Position numbers and translations under genes: made by a program
Shown: positions 25,452 to 34,157 of the stretch, in pieces
Numbering within the stretch: the stretch's first letter is position 1
Layout: every line of letters begins with the position of its first letter
NCBI GenBank assembly: GCA_949287505.1
Contig: CASEGX010000117.1
Span: 1 to 64,000 of the forward strand
From: an uncultured Spirochaetales bacterium
GTDB lineage: Bacteria > Spirochaetota > Spirochaetia > Sphaerochaetales > Sphaerochaetaceae
Reading direction: 5' to 3'
DNA length: 64,000 nt
The notes under the pieces: generated by a model
Told to the model about the DNA's origin: nothing
Databases searched by the model: none
What the model saw: only the letters and a program-made list of their open reading frames with translations

Positions 25452-26146
25452 GACGTAATGTTATAATCTGCCTTATCTTATTGCTTGTTTTACTGATAGT
25501 TCCTGCATTCTCTGCAGATCTGGGTATCAAGGCATATAAACTCGGAGGAGCAGATGAGAGTGGAAAGTATTTTGAACTTGCAATCACAGATGCTCTTACC
25601 GGAAGTCTTAATATCGTTAAGGATGTTGCTGACGGGGAAGGTGCATCAACAACCGGGCAAATAAATATCACAGATTATATTGATGATTTTCTTGGAACAA
25701 TACCATCAGCTCAGGCATCTGGCAGCTATGGAAGCTTTCTGTTCTCATACCGTCTTGCGGGAAACTATGAGGGAAGCTATACGATTTCAATGACGTTGTC
25801 ACCGTTTAAAGGAACAGCCTCATCCAATACAGGAATAGTGAATGCATATTATGAGCTTAAGAATGAGAATATCATTTTCAATGAAGCACACACTACGGAA
25901 AGCAGAGATGGATTCACTATAACCCAGAGTTCAGGGAATCCTTCGTATAAGGCCACAAACGATAGCAGCGTGGAATTAAGCACAAGCATAAATATAAGCA
26001 ATGGTAACAGTACAGAGTATGAGCTGATTGATGATATCTGGATCGCAAGAGGTGCGATATTCGCGATTATCGACTCATCAGACTATGACTCTGTTGGCAA
26101 TGATCTCTACAACGCCAGTGTCGTAGTGGAAATACTGTCAGACTGA
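25448..26146 (+). CDS. Exported protein of the chaperone-usher operon, subunit 1
   Basis: A 232-residue protein whose ATG overlaps the usher stop. The signal peptide (MRRNVIICLILLLVLLIVPA, cut near FSA-D) is followed by a beta-rich sequence with repeated Gly/Ser/Thr strands (GSYGSFLFSYRLAGNYEGSY) and a hydrophobic alternating last strand (NDLYNASVVVEILSD), as expected for a subunit that exchanges strands with a chaperone. No family is recognised. Its place directly after the usher suggests a minor, basal or adaptor subunit. It is less like the later paralogues, since the F/Y-W motif is missing. Confidence 0.65.
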   Translation: MRRNVIICLILLLVLLIVPAFSADLGIKAYKLGGADESGKYFELAITDALTGSLNIVKDVADGEGASTTGQINITDYIDDFLGTIPSAQASGSYGSFLFSYRLAGNYEGSYTISMTLSPFKGTASSNTGIVNAYYELKNENIIFNEAHTTESRDGFTITQSSGNPSYKATNDSSVELSTSINISNGNSTEYELIDDIWIARGAIFAIIDSSDYDSVGNDLYNASVVVEILSD

Positions 26147-26156
26147 AGGAGGGAAA

Positions 26157-26804
26157 ATGAAAAGAAAAATAATTGCATTCATCATATTCTTTATCGTTCT
26201 TTCTTCTTTGGGTGCTGAGAGAAAGGAAATGAGCAAAAGCTTCCAGATTCAGGGAGCCTATGGAACCGTAACAGAGCTTGCAATAACTCCTATTCCTGCT
26301 CAGTCACAGAATTATCGTATTGGTATGCCTTTCAATGTTGAGGATGTGCAGGTTCAGTCCACACAGGAAGCAGGCAGAAAGATTGCTGAGTGGTCTCTTA
26401 TCTCAAATACGAGGTTCCTTCTCAAGATAAAAGCCACGAAACTGACGTTTAATGGAGAATCAGCAACAGCAGAGCCTCTGGATTATGTAATCACATTTGC
26501 TTACAGGCTGACAGATACTGTTGGAACACAGCATTTCCAGTACAACACGGAGTCAGGGGCCGCAAACCTTGTTGGTTCAAGTGAAGCCGGGGCAACTGGT
26601 GAGAAGGATGGTGAGTACACCGTCATCGATATCCTCGGTCCTGAATTCACTGAGGAGTACTTCAGTAACTCATATATCGGAATACTCAATGAGAGTATTT
26701 ATTTCAAATTCACACAGTCAGCTTCTGCAAAAGTCCAGGATGATGATCTTGTCCCTCCCGGCGAATATTCAGCTGTAGTGACACTGTTAATAGAGGGGGA
26801 ATGA
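26157..26804 (+). CDS. Exported protein of the chaperone-usher operon, subunit 2
   Basis: A 215-residue protein with a short signal peptide (MKRKIIAFIIFFIVLSSLGA). The mature part is beta-rich; LISNTRFLLKIKATKLTFNG occupies the place of the FW-strand seen in the later paralogues, and the C-terminus LVPPGEYSAVVTLLIEGE has the proline/glycine-tyrosine-strand pattern of pilus subunits. The ribosome site is GGAGGG, and the next gene starts 1 bp after its stop. A structural or tip role is inferred only from context. Confidence 0.65.
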   Translation: MKRKIIAFIIFFIVLSSLGAERKEMSKSFQIQGAYGTVTELAITPIPAQSQNYRIGMPFNVEDVQVQSTQEAGRKIAEWSLISNTRFLLKIKATKLTFNGESATAEPLDYVITFAYRLTDTVGTQHFQYNTESGAANLVGSSEAGATGEKDGEYTVIDILGPEFTEEYFSNSYIGILNESIYFKFTQSASAKVQDDDLVPPGEYSAVVTLLIEGE

Positions 26805-26805
26805 T

Positions 26806-28197
26806 ATGAAGAAAGTATTGGCATTATTTATCGTCATCATTGCACTATCATCCTCATTGTTTGCTTATGAATATAAAGTGGGAGATGTTCAGAGCCGCTT
26901 TAACAGCGAGTCAAACATGGCTGTAATGCCTTACGATGGTGCATTCGGCGTTAATCTCAGAGACACTGGTTCTTATCCTGTACGTAATGGAAATGTGGAG
27001 TATCGAGATGGTTCCATCATTAAAAATGATGCTTCCCATTATTTTGATGACCAGATGGTTGCTAACGGAATCATTGAAGGAGTATTTAAACGAATCGAAT
27101 GGTTTGAAAATTACCGTACAGACCGTTATAGATATGATTTAGAGAAAGTTTCTTCTATGACTCTACGTGTCGACTGTTCTTCTGACTTCATGTTTGTATC
27201 GCAGTCTGATGATTCATATAAGCGCCCATTTTATTTATATGTACTTCCGCGAGCTGTCAGCGGAGAGAACAAATATGCAGGAGATCCTACTGGAACGATT
27301 GCACCGATTCTTGTAACTGACAGTTCTCCGGTAGAGATACCTGCACCATCAAATTTTGATGACTATACTTCCATCTGGTTCGATCTGCTTCTTGCACTCC
27401 CTGGAGAGGTCACAGATGAAGGTGTAACGGTAGAGAATACCTTTTACCCGCTCTCGGACGCCGATGATTATACAGCAGAAGTCACAATAACAATTGAGTG
27501 GACTGGTATTTACGCAATAAAGTACTCTTCTTGGTCGCTTATTGGATGGTGGGATGATGATGAGCAAATTGGTACTGAAACAGTTACAGTAGAACGTACC
27601 ATGACAATACCATTCTCAGGATATTGTTCATTTGATGAACAAGAATCTACAGGAAGTCTTTATATAAGTACGACATCTGAATCTCAGGAAATCAACCTTA
27701 ATCCTGATGCTGCATCGACTGTGAAGGTTGCGGATATATCCTATCTTGTTAATTTCGGACACGGGCTTGGAGGCTCTCAGCCTGCATACGATGATTCAAA
27801 GGCCTGGATGTTCCTCTCTGCAAGCCCGGATCCTGGAAGTTCTTTGCAGGATGGATTCAGACTTGTTAATCAGAACGCGACAGGAAGTCTTACTGATTAC
27901 AACAGCGTTCCTTTCCTTGTGACTGTTGAAGGAAATGGTCAGTTCATAGAGTTTGATGGAAGAGCAAAAGCTTCTGATTTCACACCTGATGGTGGTATAG
28001 ATACCGAATATATTGAGACTGCATGTATATGGGAACAACATCGATTTAATAGCTCAAATAATAGCAACAGTCAGTATTACCACTCCCATAATTTTGAAGG
28101 CGAGGTTTTTGTTGAGGTAACTCCAAAATCTGATCTTATAGCACCTGGTCGATATGTCGGCGACATATATGTTCATGTAATTACGAATGGAGATTGA
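26806..28197 (+). CDS. Large exported protein of the chaperone-usher operon (possible tip adhesin)
   Basis: At 463 residues it is about twice the size of its neighbours. It has a signal peptide (MKKVLALFIVIIALSSSLFA), an aromatic- and Asp/Asn-rich N-terminal domain of about 280 residues, and a C-terminal half ending DLIAPGRYVGDIYVHVITNG, the same last-strand pattern as the small subunits. A two-domain protein with one pilin-like domain and one extra domain is the layout of tip adhesins in chaperone-usher systems. I infer that role, but no binding motif is recognised. Its stop overlaps the next start (TGATG). Confidence 0.65.
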   Translation: MKKVLALFIVIIALSSSLFAYEYKVGDVQSRFNSESNMAVMPYDGAFGVNLRDTGSYPVRNGNVEYRDGSIIKNDASHYFDDQMVANGIIEGVFKRIEWFENYRTDRYRYDLEKVSSMTLRVDCSSDFMFVSQSDDSYKRPFYLYVLPRAVSGENKYAGDPTGTIAPILVTDSSPVEIPAPSNFDDYTSIWFDLLLALPGEVTDEGVTVENTFYPLSDADDYTAEVTITIEWTGIYAIKYSSWSLIGWWDDDEQIGTETVTVERTMTIPFSGYCSFDEQESTGSLYISTTSESQEINLNPDAASTVKVADISYLVNFGHGLGGSQPAYDDSKAWMFLSASPDPGSSLQDGFRLVNQNATGSLTDYNSVPFLVTVEGNGQFIEFDGRAKASDFTPDGGIDTEYIETACIWEQHRFNSSNNSNSQYYHSHNFEGEVFVEVTPKSDLIAPGRYVGDIYVHVITNGD

Positions 28198-28775
28198 TGA
28201 ATATGACAGTAAAAAAGATATTGGCTTTGATTTTTATCTCTTTGCTGGTCTTCTCTCTGTTCGCAGAAGACCATAGGCACCTTTCTCTGAGCGCTACTGT
28301 TCCAGAGGATTTTGGCATTGCCTTTCCACCCGGGGCAATAAAGCTTGATAGATTTGTTTTTGAGTTTGGATTTGAAGCTGATGAAACCAGACTGCTTGAT
28401 GAATGGGTGCTGCCAATCGGGGAAATAGAAGCTGCAACTGGTTCTCGGAATCTTAGTCTTCTTTATTATGGAAACTCTTCTTCCGTATATGATGTGACTC
28501 TCAATTTCTCTATCAGTGATATGACACTTAAAGATTCTGATAACGGGATATCAATTCCTTTGGGTATGGAATTCAGCACGAATCCATATGTCGATGATGA
28601 TATCGAAGTCTATGCAGAGCAAGACGTCGATTCTGTCAGGGTTATTATACCACCGGCGGGGGAGCGCATAGGTGTTCCTGTCGTGGATATGAGGTTTTAT
28701 TGGGATATTTCCGATGGCATTATGCCCGGGGATTATGAGGCAGAGCTCCGTATAGAGCTTCTGGAAAATAATTAA
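28197..28775 (+). CDS. Exported protein of the chaperone-usher operon, subunit 4
   Basis: A 192-residue protein. The ATG at 28197 overlaps the previous stop and follows GGAG; an ATG at 28203 is also possible. Signal peptide (MTVKKILALIFISLLVFSLF, cut near AED). The mature part is beta-rich with SLLYYGNSSSVYDVTLNFSI and ends GIMPGDYEAELRIELLENN, again the G-x-Y plus alternating strand of a subunit. No family is recognised. Confidence 0.65.
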   Translation: MNMTVKKILALIFISLLVFSLFAEDHRHLSLSATVPEDFGIAFPPGAIKLDRFVFEFGFEADETRLLDEWVLPIGEIEAATGSRNLSLLYYGNSSSVYDVTLNFSISDMTLKDSDNGISIPLGMEFSTNPYVDDDIEVYAEQDVDSVRVIIPPAGERIGVPVVDMRFYWDISDGIMPGDYEAELRIELLENN

Positions 28776-28790
28776 GGAGGAATCAAGAAA

Positions 28791-29429
28791 ATGATTCGTA
28801 AAGGAATAGCTGTTGCCATTGTTCTCTTGCTTGTACTGAATGCTATGTTCGCAGATGATTTAGCTACAGGAACGTCTGAGATTACACTCAGTCTGAAGAA
28901 TGGAACCGGTGATGAGGAGAATCCGGTTTTGACGCCTTCGTATAAGGTTGGATTTACAAATGAGTCCAGTGTTACTGCAGAAACAGATATGAATGGTAAA
29001 ACAGTCGATAAAGTCGTACTGTCAGATGCCACTGCAGATGCACAGCTTGTTGCTACTGGTTCTGTGAATATGTTTTATCAGATTATCAGCAGCGATCCAG
29101 TCCATGTAAAGATTACTGGAGAAGCTCTTGCTTCTACAAAGCTGGCAGGTGTGGAAGGTAATGAAGACACTATTGACTGGGATGCAGAATTCACGCCGAA
29201 AACAAATGAATCCGCAGGATCTAAGACTTCTTTTGGCTATAGCGAAGGAACAAAAGATTATTCAACAGGTGCTGTAATTTTCACACATAATCCTTCTGCA
29301 ACAAATGGAACCGTTGGATCAAGCGGTGTTATCCCTGTGACTTTTACAACTCAGGATGCTTCAAAAAACACTATTGATGATTACACCGCAACAATAACAC
29401 TGACTGTTACGGAAGGATTATCAGACTGA
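28791..29429 (+). CDS. Exported pilin-like protein, paralogue A
   Basis: A 212-residue protein with signal peptide MIRKGIAVAIVLLLVLNAMF. It shows the motif set shared by this family: SVNMFYQIISSDPVHVKITG (an F/Y-aromatic strand), then TIDWDAEF, and a C-terminal strand TIDDYTATITLTVTEG. AAGGAGG ribosome site, 15 bp after the previous gene. It is probably a repeated or alternative pilus subunit assembled by the upstream chaperone and usher. Confidence 0.68.
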   Translation: MIRKGIAVAIVLLLVLNAMFADDLATGTSEITLSLKNGTGDEENPVLTPSYKVGFTNESSVTAETDMNGKTVDKVVLSDATADAQLVATGSVNMFYQIISSDPVHVKITGEALASTKLAGVEGNEDTIDWDAEFTPKTNESAGSKTSFGYSEGTKDYSTGAVIFTHNPSATNGTVGSSGVIPVTFTTQDASKNTIDDYTATITLTVTEGLSD

Positions 29430-29444
29430 TAGGTAACGGAAGCA

Positions 29445-29990
29445 ATGATAAAACGTATAGGGCTGGTGATAATCTTACTGTTTTTCTCTTTCTGCTGTTT
29501 TGCAGGAGAGGTGCTTGATAATGCGGATATGACGCTGATTTTTGATATGAAAAACAGTTCTCATGATATCCGCATATTCGGCTTCTCCTCGGAGCCTGTT
29601 GAAGTATTTGATCAGGCTTCAGAGGAGCAGCTTGAACTGGAAACATCAGGCTCTGATAGTGATTTTCATGCCAGCTCGACGTTTTATGCATATTGGTATG
29701 TTTCGTCTGTTCAGCCGTTTGAGATCATTCTTTCTGGGACATCGCTTCAGAATGAGAAATCGATATGGGATTGGGTATGCTATTGGGATTCTCTCCAGGA
29801 GGGGCAGCAGACTTCTGTTGTCCTGAGTTCTATTGGCAGGGAAGCGGGAGAGCTTCTATATGAGCATGATCCAATGAATGGAATAACTTCTGAAGGAATG
29901 GTTGAGATTTCCCTTGAAACTCTGGCATCTGGCAACCTTATTCCAGGTACATACCAAGGGACCATTACGATGGGAATTGCGGGGAAATGA
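29445..29990 (+). CDS. Exported pilin-like protein, paralogue B
   Basis: A 181-residue protein with signal peptide MIKRIGLVIILLFFSFCCFA. Family motifs: TFYAYWYVSSVQPFEIILSG, then SIWDWVCYW, and the last strand LIPGTYQGTITMGIAGK. It is one of the shortest members and sits 1 bp before the next gene. The start at 29445 has a weak AACGGAAGC ribosome site, so coupling to the preceding gene is likely. Confidence 0.65.
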   Translation: MIKRIGLVIILLFFSFCCFAGEVLDNADMTLIFDMKNSSHDIRIFGFSSEPVEVFDQASEEQLELETSGSDSDFHASSTFYAYWYVSSVQPFEIILSGTSLQNEKSIWDWVCYWDSLQEGQQTSVVLSSIGREAGELLYEHDPMNGITSEGMVEISLETLASGNLIPGTYQGTITMGIAGK

Positions 29991-29991
29991 T

Positions 29992-30549
29992 ATGGTGAAA
30001 AGAATACTGTCAGCTTTGCTTATATTAATTATTTTCATTCACGCATTGACCGCAAGTGAAGGAACACCAACAGGTTTTTTCAAGCAGAATCAGATTTCAG
30101 GTGATGGTTCTGAAACTGCAGAGAGTGAAGTTGTTCTTTCTTTCAGCAACCTTCTGAGTGTCAAAGTAGGCTTCAGAGATCCTGAAGATGAGGACAAGAT
30201 TGTATATAGTCTTGATTTTGATCCAGACAACAAAACAGGTGTAGCTACGGCTTCTGTTGAGCTTTTCTGGTCTCTTGTTACAGAAAACATTCCTGTAAAG
30301 CTCACTATAGGGCCTCTTGAAAGGTTATCCAACCGGAATGTGGCAAATACACTGGATTGGGAAGTTTCTGGTTTTGGCAGTACATCTGTTGATAGTAATG
30401 AAGGGAATACAAGCAGTGTCGATGTTTCAGCTCAGGCCGGCAACCTTGAGGATTCTGCAAAGCTGGAAATAAAAACACTGGGAGATTATAGGTTTCTGCC
30501 AGCTCGTTCGTATACGGCAGATTTAATAGTTAAAGTAAATATTTCCTGA
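29992..30549 (+). CDS. Exported pilin-like protein, paralogue C
   Basis: A 185-residue protein. The ATG at 29992 is chosen because it begins a clear signal peptide (MVKRILSALLILIIFIHALT) and follows a GGGGAAATGA stop/ribosome region; a longer upstream frame overlaps the previous gene and has no signal. Family motifs: SVELFWSLVTENIPVKLTIG, NTLDWEVSGFG, and the last strand SYTADLIVKVNIS. The spacing of the FW and DW motifs is nearly the same as in paralogue D. Confidence 0.65.
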   Translation: MVKRILSALLILIIFIHALTASEGTPTGFFKQNQISGDGSETAESEVVLSFSNLLSVKVGFRDPEDEDKIVYSLDFDPDNKTGVATASVELFWSLVTENIPVKLTIGPLERLSNRNVANTLDWEVSGFGSTSVDSNEGNTSSVDVSAQAGNLEDSAKLEIKTLGDYRFLPARSYTADLIVKVNIS

Positions 30550-30563
30550 GGAGGGATAATACA

Positions 30564-31208
30564 ATGAAGAAAATAATTCTTTTCGGATTGATGATCATGT
30601 TGGTTGCAGCTGTTTATGCTAAAACTACTGATGGCATTTATAACAGCGCAGACCAGGGGGACTCAGGTTTCCAGGATGGCGATGGAGCAATGATTCCGGT
30701 ATCACTTACTCTTGATGGAGCCTCTGCTCCAGAATCAGTCAAAGTCGGTTTTGTCAGTGGGGATGTCACTGCTATTGATACAGATACTTCTTCCATGAAA
30801 GTTTCAGCTGCATCTCTTACGCCTGTTACAGGTTCTGCAGTAGGAGACCATGATGTCGGTACAGCTTATCTTGATAGAGCAAAGACCCCTGTCAATGTCT
30901 TCTGGCAGATTCAGTCGCCAAACACACTGTATGTTAGGCTCAGCACTTCCGCACTTTCAAATGGTGCGCCTAGTGGTGAGGTCACAATCGACTGGGAGGT
31001 TTCAGGAACCGGTGATGACGAATTTACAATCGGGGGAACAGGTGAGGACGTATCTTATGAGGCGGCATTAGTTTATACTCATAAAGGATTAGAAACATCA
31101 TATACATCTTTCGGAGATGCTGATCTTGAAATGAAGACAGCAAGCTATGTTGGTAAGATCGGAGATACATATTCAGCTGATCTGACTGTTACAGTATCGA
31201 CAAAATAA
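30564..31208 (+). CDS. Exported pilin-like protein, paralogue D
   Basis: A 214-residue protein with signal peptide MKKIILFGLMIMLVAAVYA. Family motifs: PVNVFWQIQSPNTLYVRLST, TIDWEVSGTG, and the last strand TYSADLTVTVSTK. The composition is rich in Gly, Ser, Thr and Asp and poor in Lys, usual for surface subunits. GAGGAGGG ribosome site. It is closest to paralogue C by motif and could be the result of local duplication. Confidence 0.68.
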   Translation: MKKIILFGLMIMLVAAVYAKTTDGIYNSADQGDSGFQDGDGAMIPVSLTLDGASAPESVKVGFVSGDVTAIDTDTSSMKVSAASLTPVTGSAVGDHDVGTAYLDRAKTPVNVFWQIQSPNTLYVRLSTSALSNGAPSGEVTIDWEVSGTGDDEFTIGGTGEDVSYEAALVYTHKGLETSYTSFGDADLEMKTASYVGKIGDTYSADLTVTVSTK

Positions 31209-31209
31209 G

Positions 31210-31857
31210 ATGACAAAGAGACTTTCTCTTGTTGCAATATTGATTATCAGTCTGGTTGCAACGCTTGGTGCGGTGCAGCTTGCAGATGATGAGCTGACAA
31301 AGGAAACTCCCGCAAAGCTTGGTGTGAAGCTTGGGTTTAATCTGACTAATTTCCAGAACTATGAATTTGGTTTCACATCCTCCGGAGTAGTTTCCAGTGC
31401 AGCACCATTGCCATCTGTTGATCTGACACCCGTTGCTGAAGTCAGCCAAAATGGTATGACCACTCTTTCTGTTTCACCTGTGAGTCTGTATGCTTATTGG
31501 AATGTTACAGGCAGAGATAACATCTCTCTGAATCTTCAGCTTAGAAGCGGGCTTGTCAATCCGACAGCAGATGGAAATGAGAAGAGGGTTATTCCTCTGA
31601 CTGTACGCTGGTACAGCAATGGACAGGATCATGTGCTTACAGCAACTGGTGAAAGTCCTGTTGGCGGGACTGGAAATGACTCATTGATAATGAAAAGAAA
31701 TCTTTCATCTGAACCCCTTCATGAAGAAGGTGTTGTTCAGCTTACTGTAAGTGCAAGTGATACTGCGGGAGAGACAGGATCATTTTCATTGAATGAGATT
31801 GCATTATCTGGTGCTTACAGAACAACGATGACAATAATTGTCAGAACAACAAATTAG
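31210..31857 (+). CDS. Exported pilin-like protein, paralogue E
   Basis: A 215-residue protein that starts 1 bp after the previous stop and has signal peptide MTKRLSLVAILIISLVATLG. Family motifs: PVSLYAYWNVTGRDNISLNL, PLTVRWYSNGQ (the DW position is RW here), and the last strand LSGAYRTTMTIIVRTTN. No ribosome site of its own is seen, so translation is probably coupled to the gene before it. Confidence 0.65.
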   Translation: MTKRLSLVAILIISLVATLGAVQLADDELTKETPAKLGVKLGFNLTNFQNYEFGFTSSGVVSSAAPLPSVDLTPVAEVSQNGMTTLSVSPVSLYAYWNVTGRDNISLNLQLRSGLVNPTADGNEKRVIPLTVRWYSNGQDHVLTATGESPVGGTGNDSLIMKRNLSSEPLHEEGVVQLTVSASDTAGETGSFSLNEIALSGAYRTTMTIIVRTTN

Positions 31858-31870
31858 TAAAGGAGGAGCG

Positions 31871-32392
31871 ATGAGAAAAATACTTATGATTTCAATTGTA
31901 CTTCTGATTATTGCTCCTCTTTCAGCAATTGATCAGTATGCTATTGCAACAATTGATTTCACCTCTGAACTTGCTGCTAATTTCGGATTTACCAAACAAG
32001 TCGTAAATTCCTCAATAAGACCGACTGATGATTTTACTGCAGATACAGTGATTTATTTTGATGACTACGATGATTATGAATCCATACGCACTGAAGCCTT
32101 TAATATCTACTGGCAGTTGTTCACACCACAAGGAGTGATACTTGAAGTAGCTGGTACACCACTTACTTGTGAAGGGCAGAGCGGAGCAATCACGTGGAGT
32201 AATTCAAGAGACATTGATTTAAGGAGTGATGGTAATTTTGTCACTGTTTATGAGGATGAGAACAACTCCGGAAACGGGATACGCTATGACTATAAATCAA
32301 TAAGACTTGTAATAGATAACGATTCGCTTGATGGAATCAACTGGAATGAAGAATATTCTGGAACCCTTACATTGAAGCTGAGTGTAAAGTAG
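31871..32392 (+). CDS. Exported pilin-like protein, paralogue F
   Basis: A 173-residue protein. The ATG at 31871 follows AAAGGAGGAGCG and begins a signal peptide (MRKILMISIVLLIIAPLSAI); a longer frame from 31838 overlaps the previous gene and is rejected. Family motifs: AFNIYWQLFTPQGVILEVAG, SGAITWSNS, and the last strand EYSGTLTLKLSVK. It is the smallest of the set. Confidence 0.68.
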   Translation: MRKILMISIVLLIIAPLSAIDQYAIATIDFTSELAANFGFTKQVVNSSIRPTDDFTADTVIYFDDYDDYESIRTEAFNIYWQLFTPQGVILEVAGTPLTCEGQSGAITWSNSRDIDLRSDGNFVTVYEDENNSGNGIRYDYKSIRLVIDNDSLDGINWNEEYSGTLTLKLSVK

Positions 32393-32403
32393 TAGGCAGG
32401 ATA

Positions 32404-33012
32404 ATGAGAAAGATATTATTAACAATAATCCTTGTATTTATCTCTTTAATCGCAGCTTTTGGTGCTGTTTCCTCCAGTGCACTTACCGGGGCAGAGTTCG
32501 ATATGTATTTTGTGAAAAATGGAATATCTAAACCGACATTTTTCGATGTGAAGACAGGGCTTGAAGCTACTTCTTTCGGCTTCCCTCCATATACTGGTAC
32601 TGAGGAGGTATTGACAGCCGAGTTAGGTCTGGAATTGGTGATATACGCGACGAATTACTCTCTTTATCTTACGTTTATTGATAACACCGGCGATTATAAC
32701 TCTGGTTATATGCTTTCAGGTGCAGATGACGTATCTATGGGCAACTACAATTATTCTGTTACTTTCACAAGTAATGATGTACAAGAGACCCATCAGATAA
32801 ATGTGACGGATGCCACAGCTCCGCGCTCAATCAGTGAGAGACGTATTGATATCTTTGATATGAACTCCGCTAATGTGGAGGATTCAGATTCAGAGATTGT
32901 CAGCGCGGTTACCGGTTCAGGTACTCTGACCTGTACTTTGACAACTCCTTCCAATGGTTTTAAACAGGGACAGTACCGTGGGCATATAGTATGTGTCTTA
33001 ACAACTGAGTAG
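32404..33012 (+). CDS. Exported protein at the end of the chaperone-usher operon
   Basis: A 202-residue protein with signal peptide MRKILLTIILVFISLIAAFG. It is more divergent: ELVIYATNYSLYLTFIDNTG lies where the FW strand is in the others, and the last strand is GQYRGHIVCVLTTE. It closes the operon. A small stem GAATGAAccatTTCATTC (33049-33066) follows but lacks a T tract. It may be a terminal or alternative subunit. Confidence 0.62.
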   Translation: MRKILLTIILVFISLIAAFGAVSSSALTGAEFDMYFVKNGISKPTFFDVKTGLEATSFGFPPYTGTEEVLTAELGLELVIYATNYSLYLTFIDNTGDYNSGYMLSGADDVSMGNYNYSVTFTSNDVQETHQINVTDATAPRSISERRIDIFDMNSANVEDSDSEIVSAVTGSGTLTCTLTTPSNGFKQGQYRGHIVCVLTTE

Positions 33013-33258
33013 TCTGTATACATATTCTTTTCAGTAAGTTTTCCATATGAATGAACCATTTCATTCGTAGCTGATCATCGGTAATGAATATGTCAGTAAA
33101 GATGGATTTTGAGTTGTCAGAGTGAAAGCTTCTATGCAGGATGGCTTTGAAAAAACAAGCTTATGCTCAAGAGATTCGGGAGTTTCCGTTCCTGGTGAAG
33201 AAAGAAATATACAGGGCACAACGTGAAATTGCTATTGCATGATGCAAGGAGAACGGAT

Positions 33259-33287
33259 TTGAGTGGAAATGAGCATTGTGCTAGATT
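33259..33287 (+). promoter_or_regulatory. Promoter of the RNase D-like gene, predicting a leaderless mRNA
   Basis: TTGAGT (33259-33264) and TAGATT (33282-33287) are 17 bp apart. Transcription should begin about 7 bases after the -10 box, which is the ATG at 33294. No ribosome site precedes that ATG, in agreement with a leaderless message. Confidence 0.45.
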
Positions 33288-33293
33288 CTCAGT

Positions 33294-34157
33294 ATGGATT
33301 ACACATATCTTGATACCGACAAGAAGATAGAAGAGGCTGTTTCCCATTTTGAGACGCTGGACAGGATAGCTGTTGATTTCGAATGCGAGTTCAACCTGCA
33401 TATCTATGGAGAGCACCTCTGTCTTATCCAGATATTCGATGGTGTCTCTTTCTATCTTATAGATCCGAGGGCATCAGGCGTTACCAGAAATGGTCTTTCC
33501 CTGTTTTTCTCATCTTCTGTAAAGAAACTCTGGTTTGACTGTCAGTCCGATGCCTCTCTTGTTTTCAAGGTATATGGCCTTTGTATTGAATCTGTCTTCG
33601 ATGTGAGGGTGCTTGCCGAGATCCTTGGTTTCCATGGCAATCTGCATGCTCTGGAGAGTGAGTATCTTCATATAGACAGCAGTGTGAACAAAAAGAAGAA
33701 CCAGCAGGCCAACTGGCTTAAACGACCTATTCCTGAAAGTCAGATAGAGTATGCGCTTGAGGATGTTGCGCATCTTATGGAGCTTGAGGATGTACTTGTT
33801 CCTATTGTTCATGAGCGCAAGCTTGATAAAAATGCTGAAAGTGCGATGAGAAAGGCAACATCTCCTAAGAAGCCACTCCCTGGCTGGACAAGAATCGGAG
33901 GATGGAAGAGGCTGACAAAGGAAGAGAAGATTTATGCGAAGAATATATTCATTGCCCGTGATAAAATCGCAAAACGCTTCAATGTCCCCGCAGCCCGTGT
34001 GATGAATAAGCATCTGATTACCGAACTTGCAAAAGAAAGGCCTTCCAGTGAAGGAAGGCTTAGAGAAAAACTGCAGAATGAGAGTGAGAGATTCCTTTCA
34101 TTTCTCATTCCCGCTGTATGGAATGCAATGGAAATAAGCCGTAAGGAATCAGACTGA
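33294..34157 (+). CDS. rnd: RNase D-like 3'-5' exoribonuclease
   Basis: A 287-residue DEDDy exonuclease with an HRDC domain. ExoI is AVDFECEFNLH with Asp28 and Glu30, ExoII is KLWFDCQSDASLV, and ExoIII is IEYALEDVAHLMEL with the Tyr-x3-Asp pair. The HRDC region follows GGWKRLTKEEKIYAKNIFIA, where RNase D enzymes bind RNA. RNase D trims tRNA and other small RNA 3' ends. It is shorter than E. coli RNase D (375) and has one HRDC domain rather than two. It ends 9 bp inside the 3' end of the convergent peptidase gene. All catalytic acids are present. Confidence 0.85.
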   Translation: MDYTYLDTDKKIEEAVSHFETLDRIAVDFECEFNLHIYGEHLCLIQIFDGVSFYLIDPRASGVTRNGLSLFFSSSVKKLWFDCQSDASLVFKVYGLCIESVFDVRVLAEILGFHGNLHALESEYLHIDSSVNKKKNQQANWLKRPIPESQIEYALEDVAHLMELEDVLVPIVHERKLDKNAESAMRKATSPKKPLPGWTRIGGWKRLTKEEKIYAKNIFIARDKIAKRFNVPAARVMNKHLITELAKERPSSEGRLREKLQNESERFLSFLIPAVWNAMEISRKESD

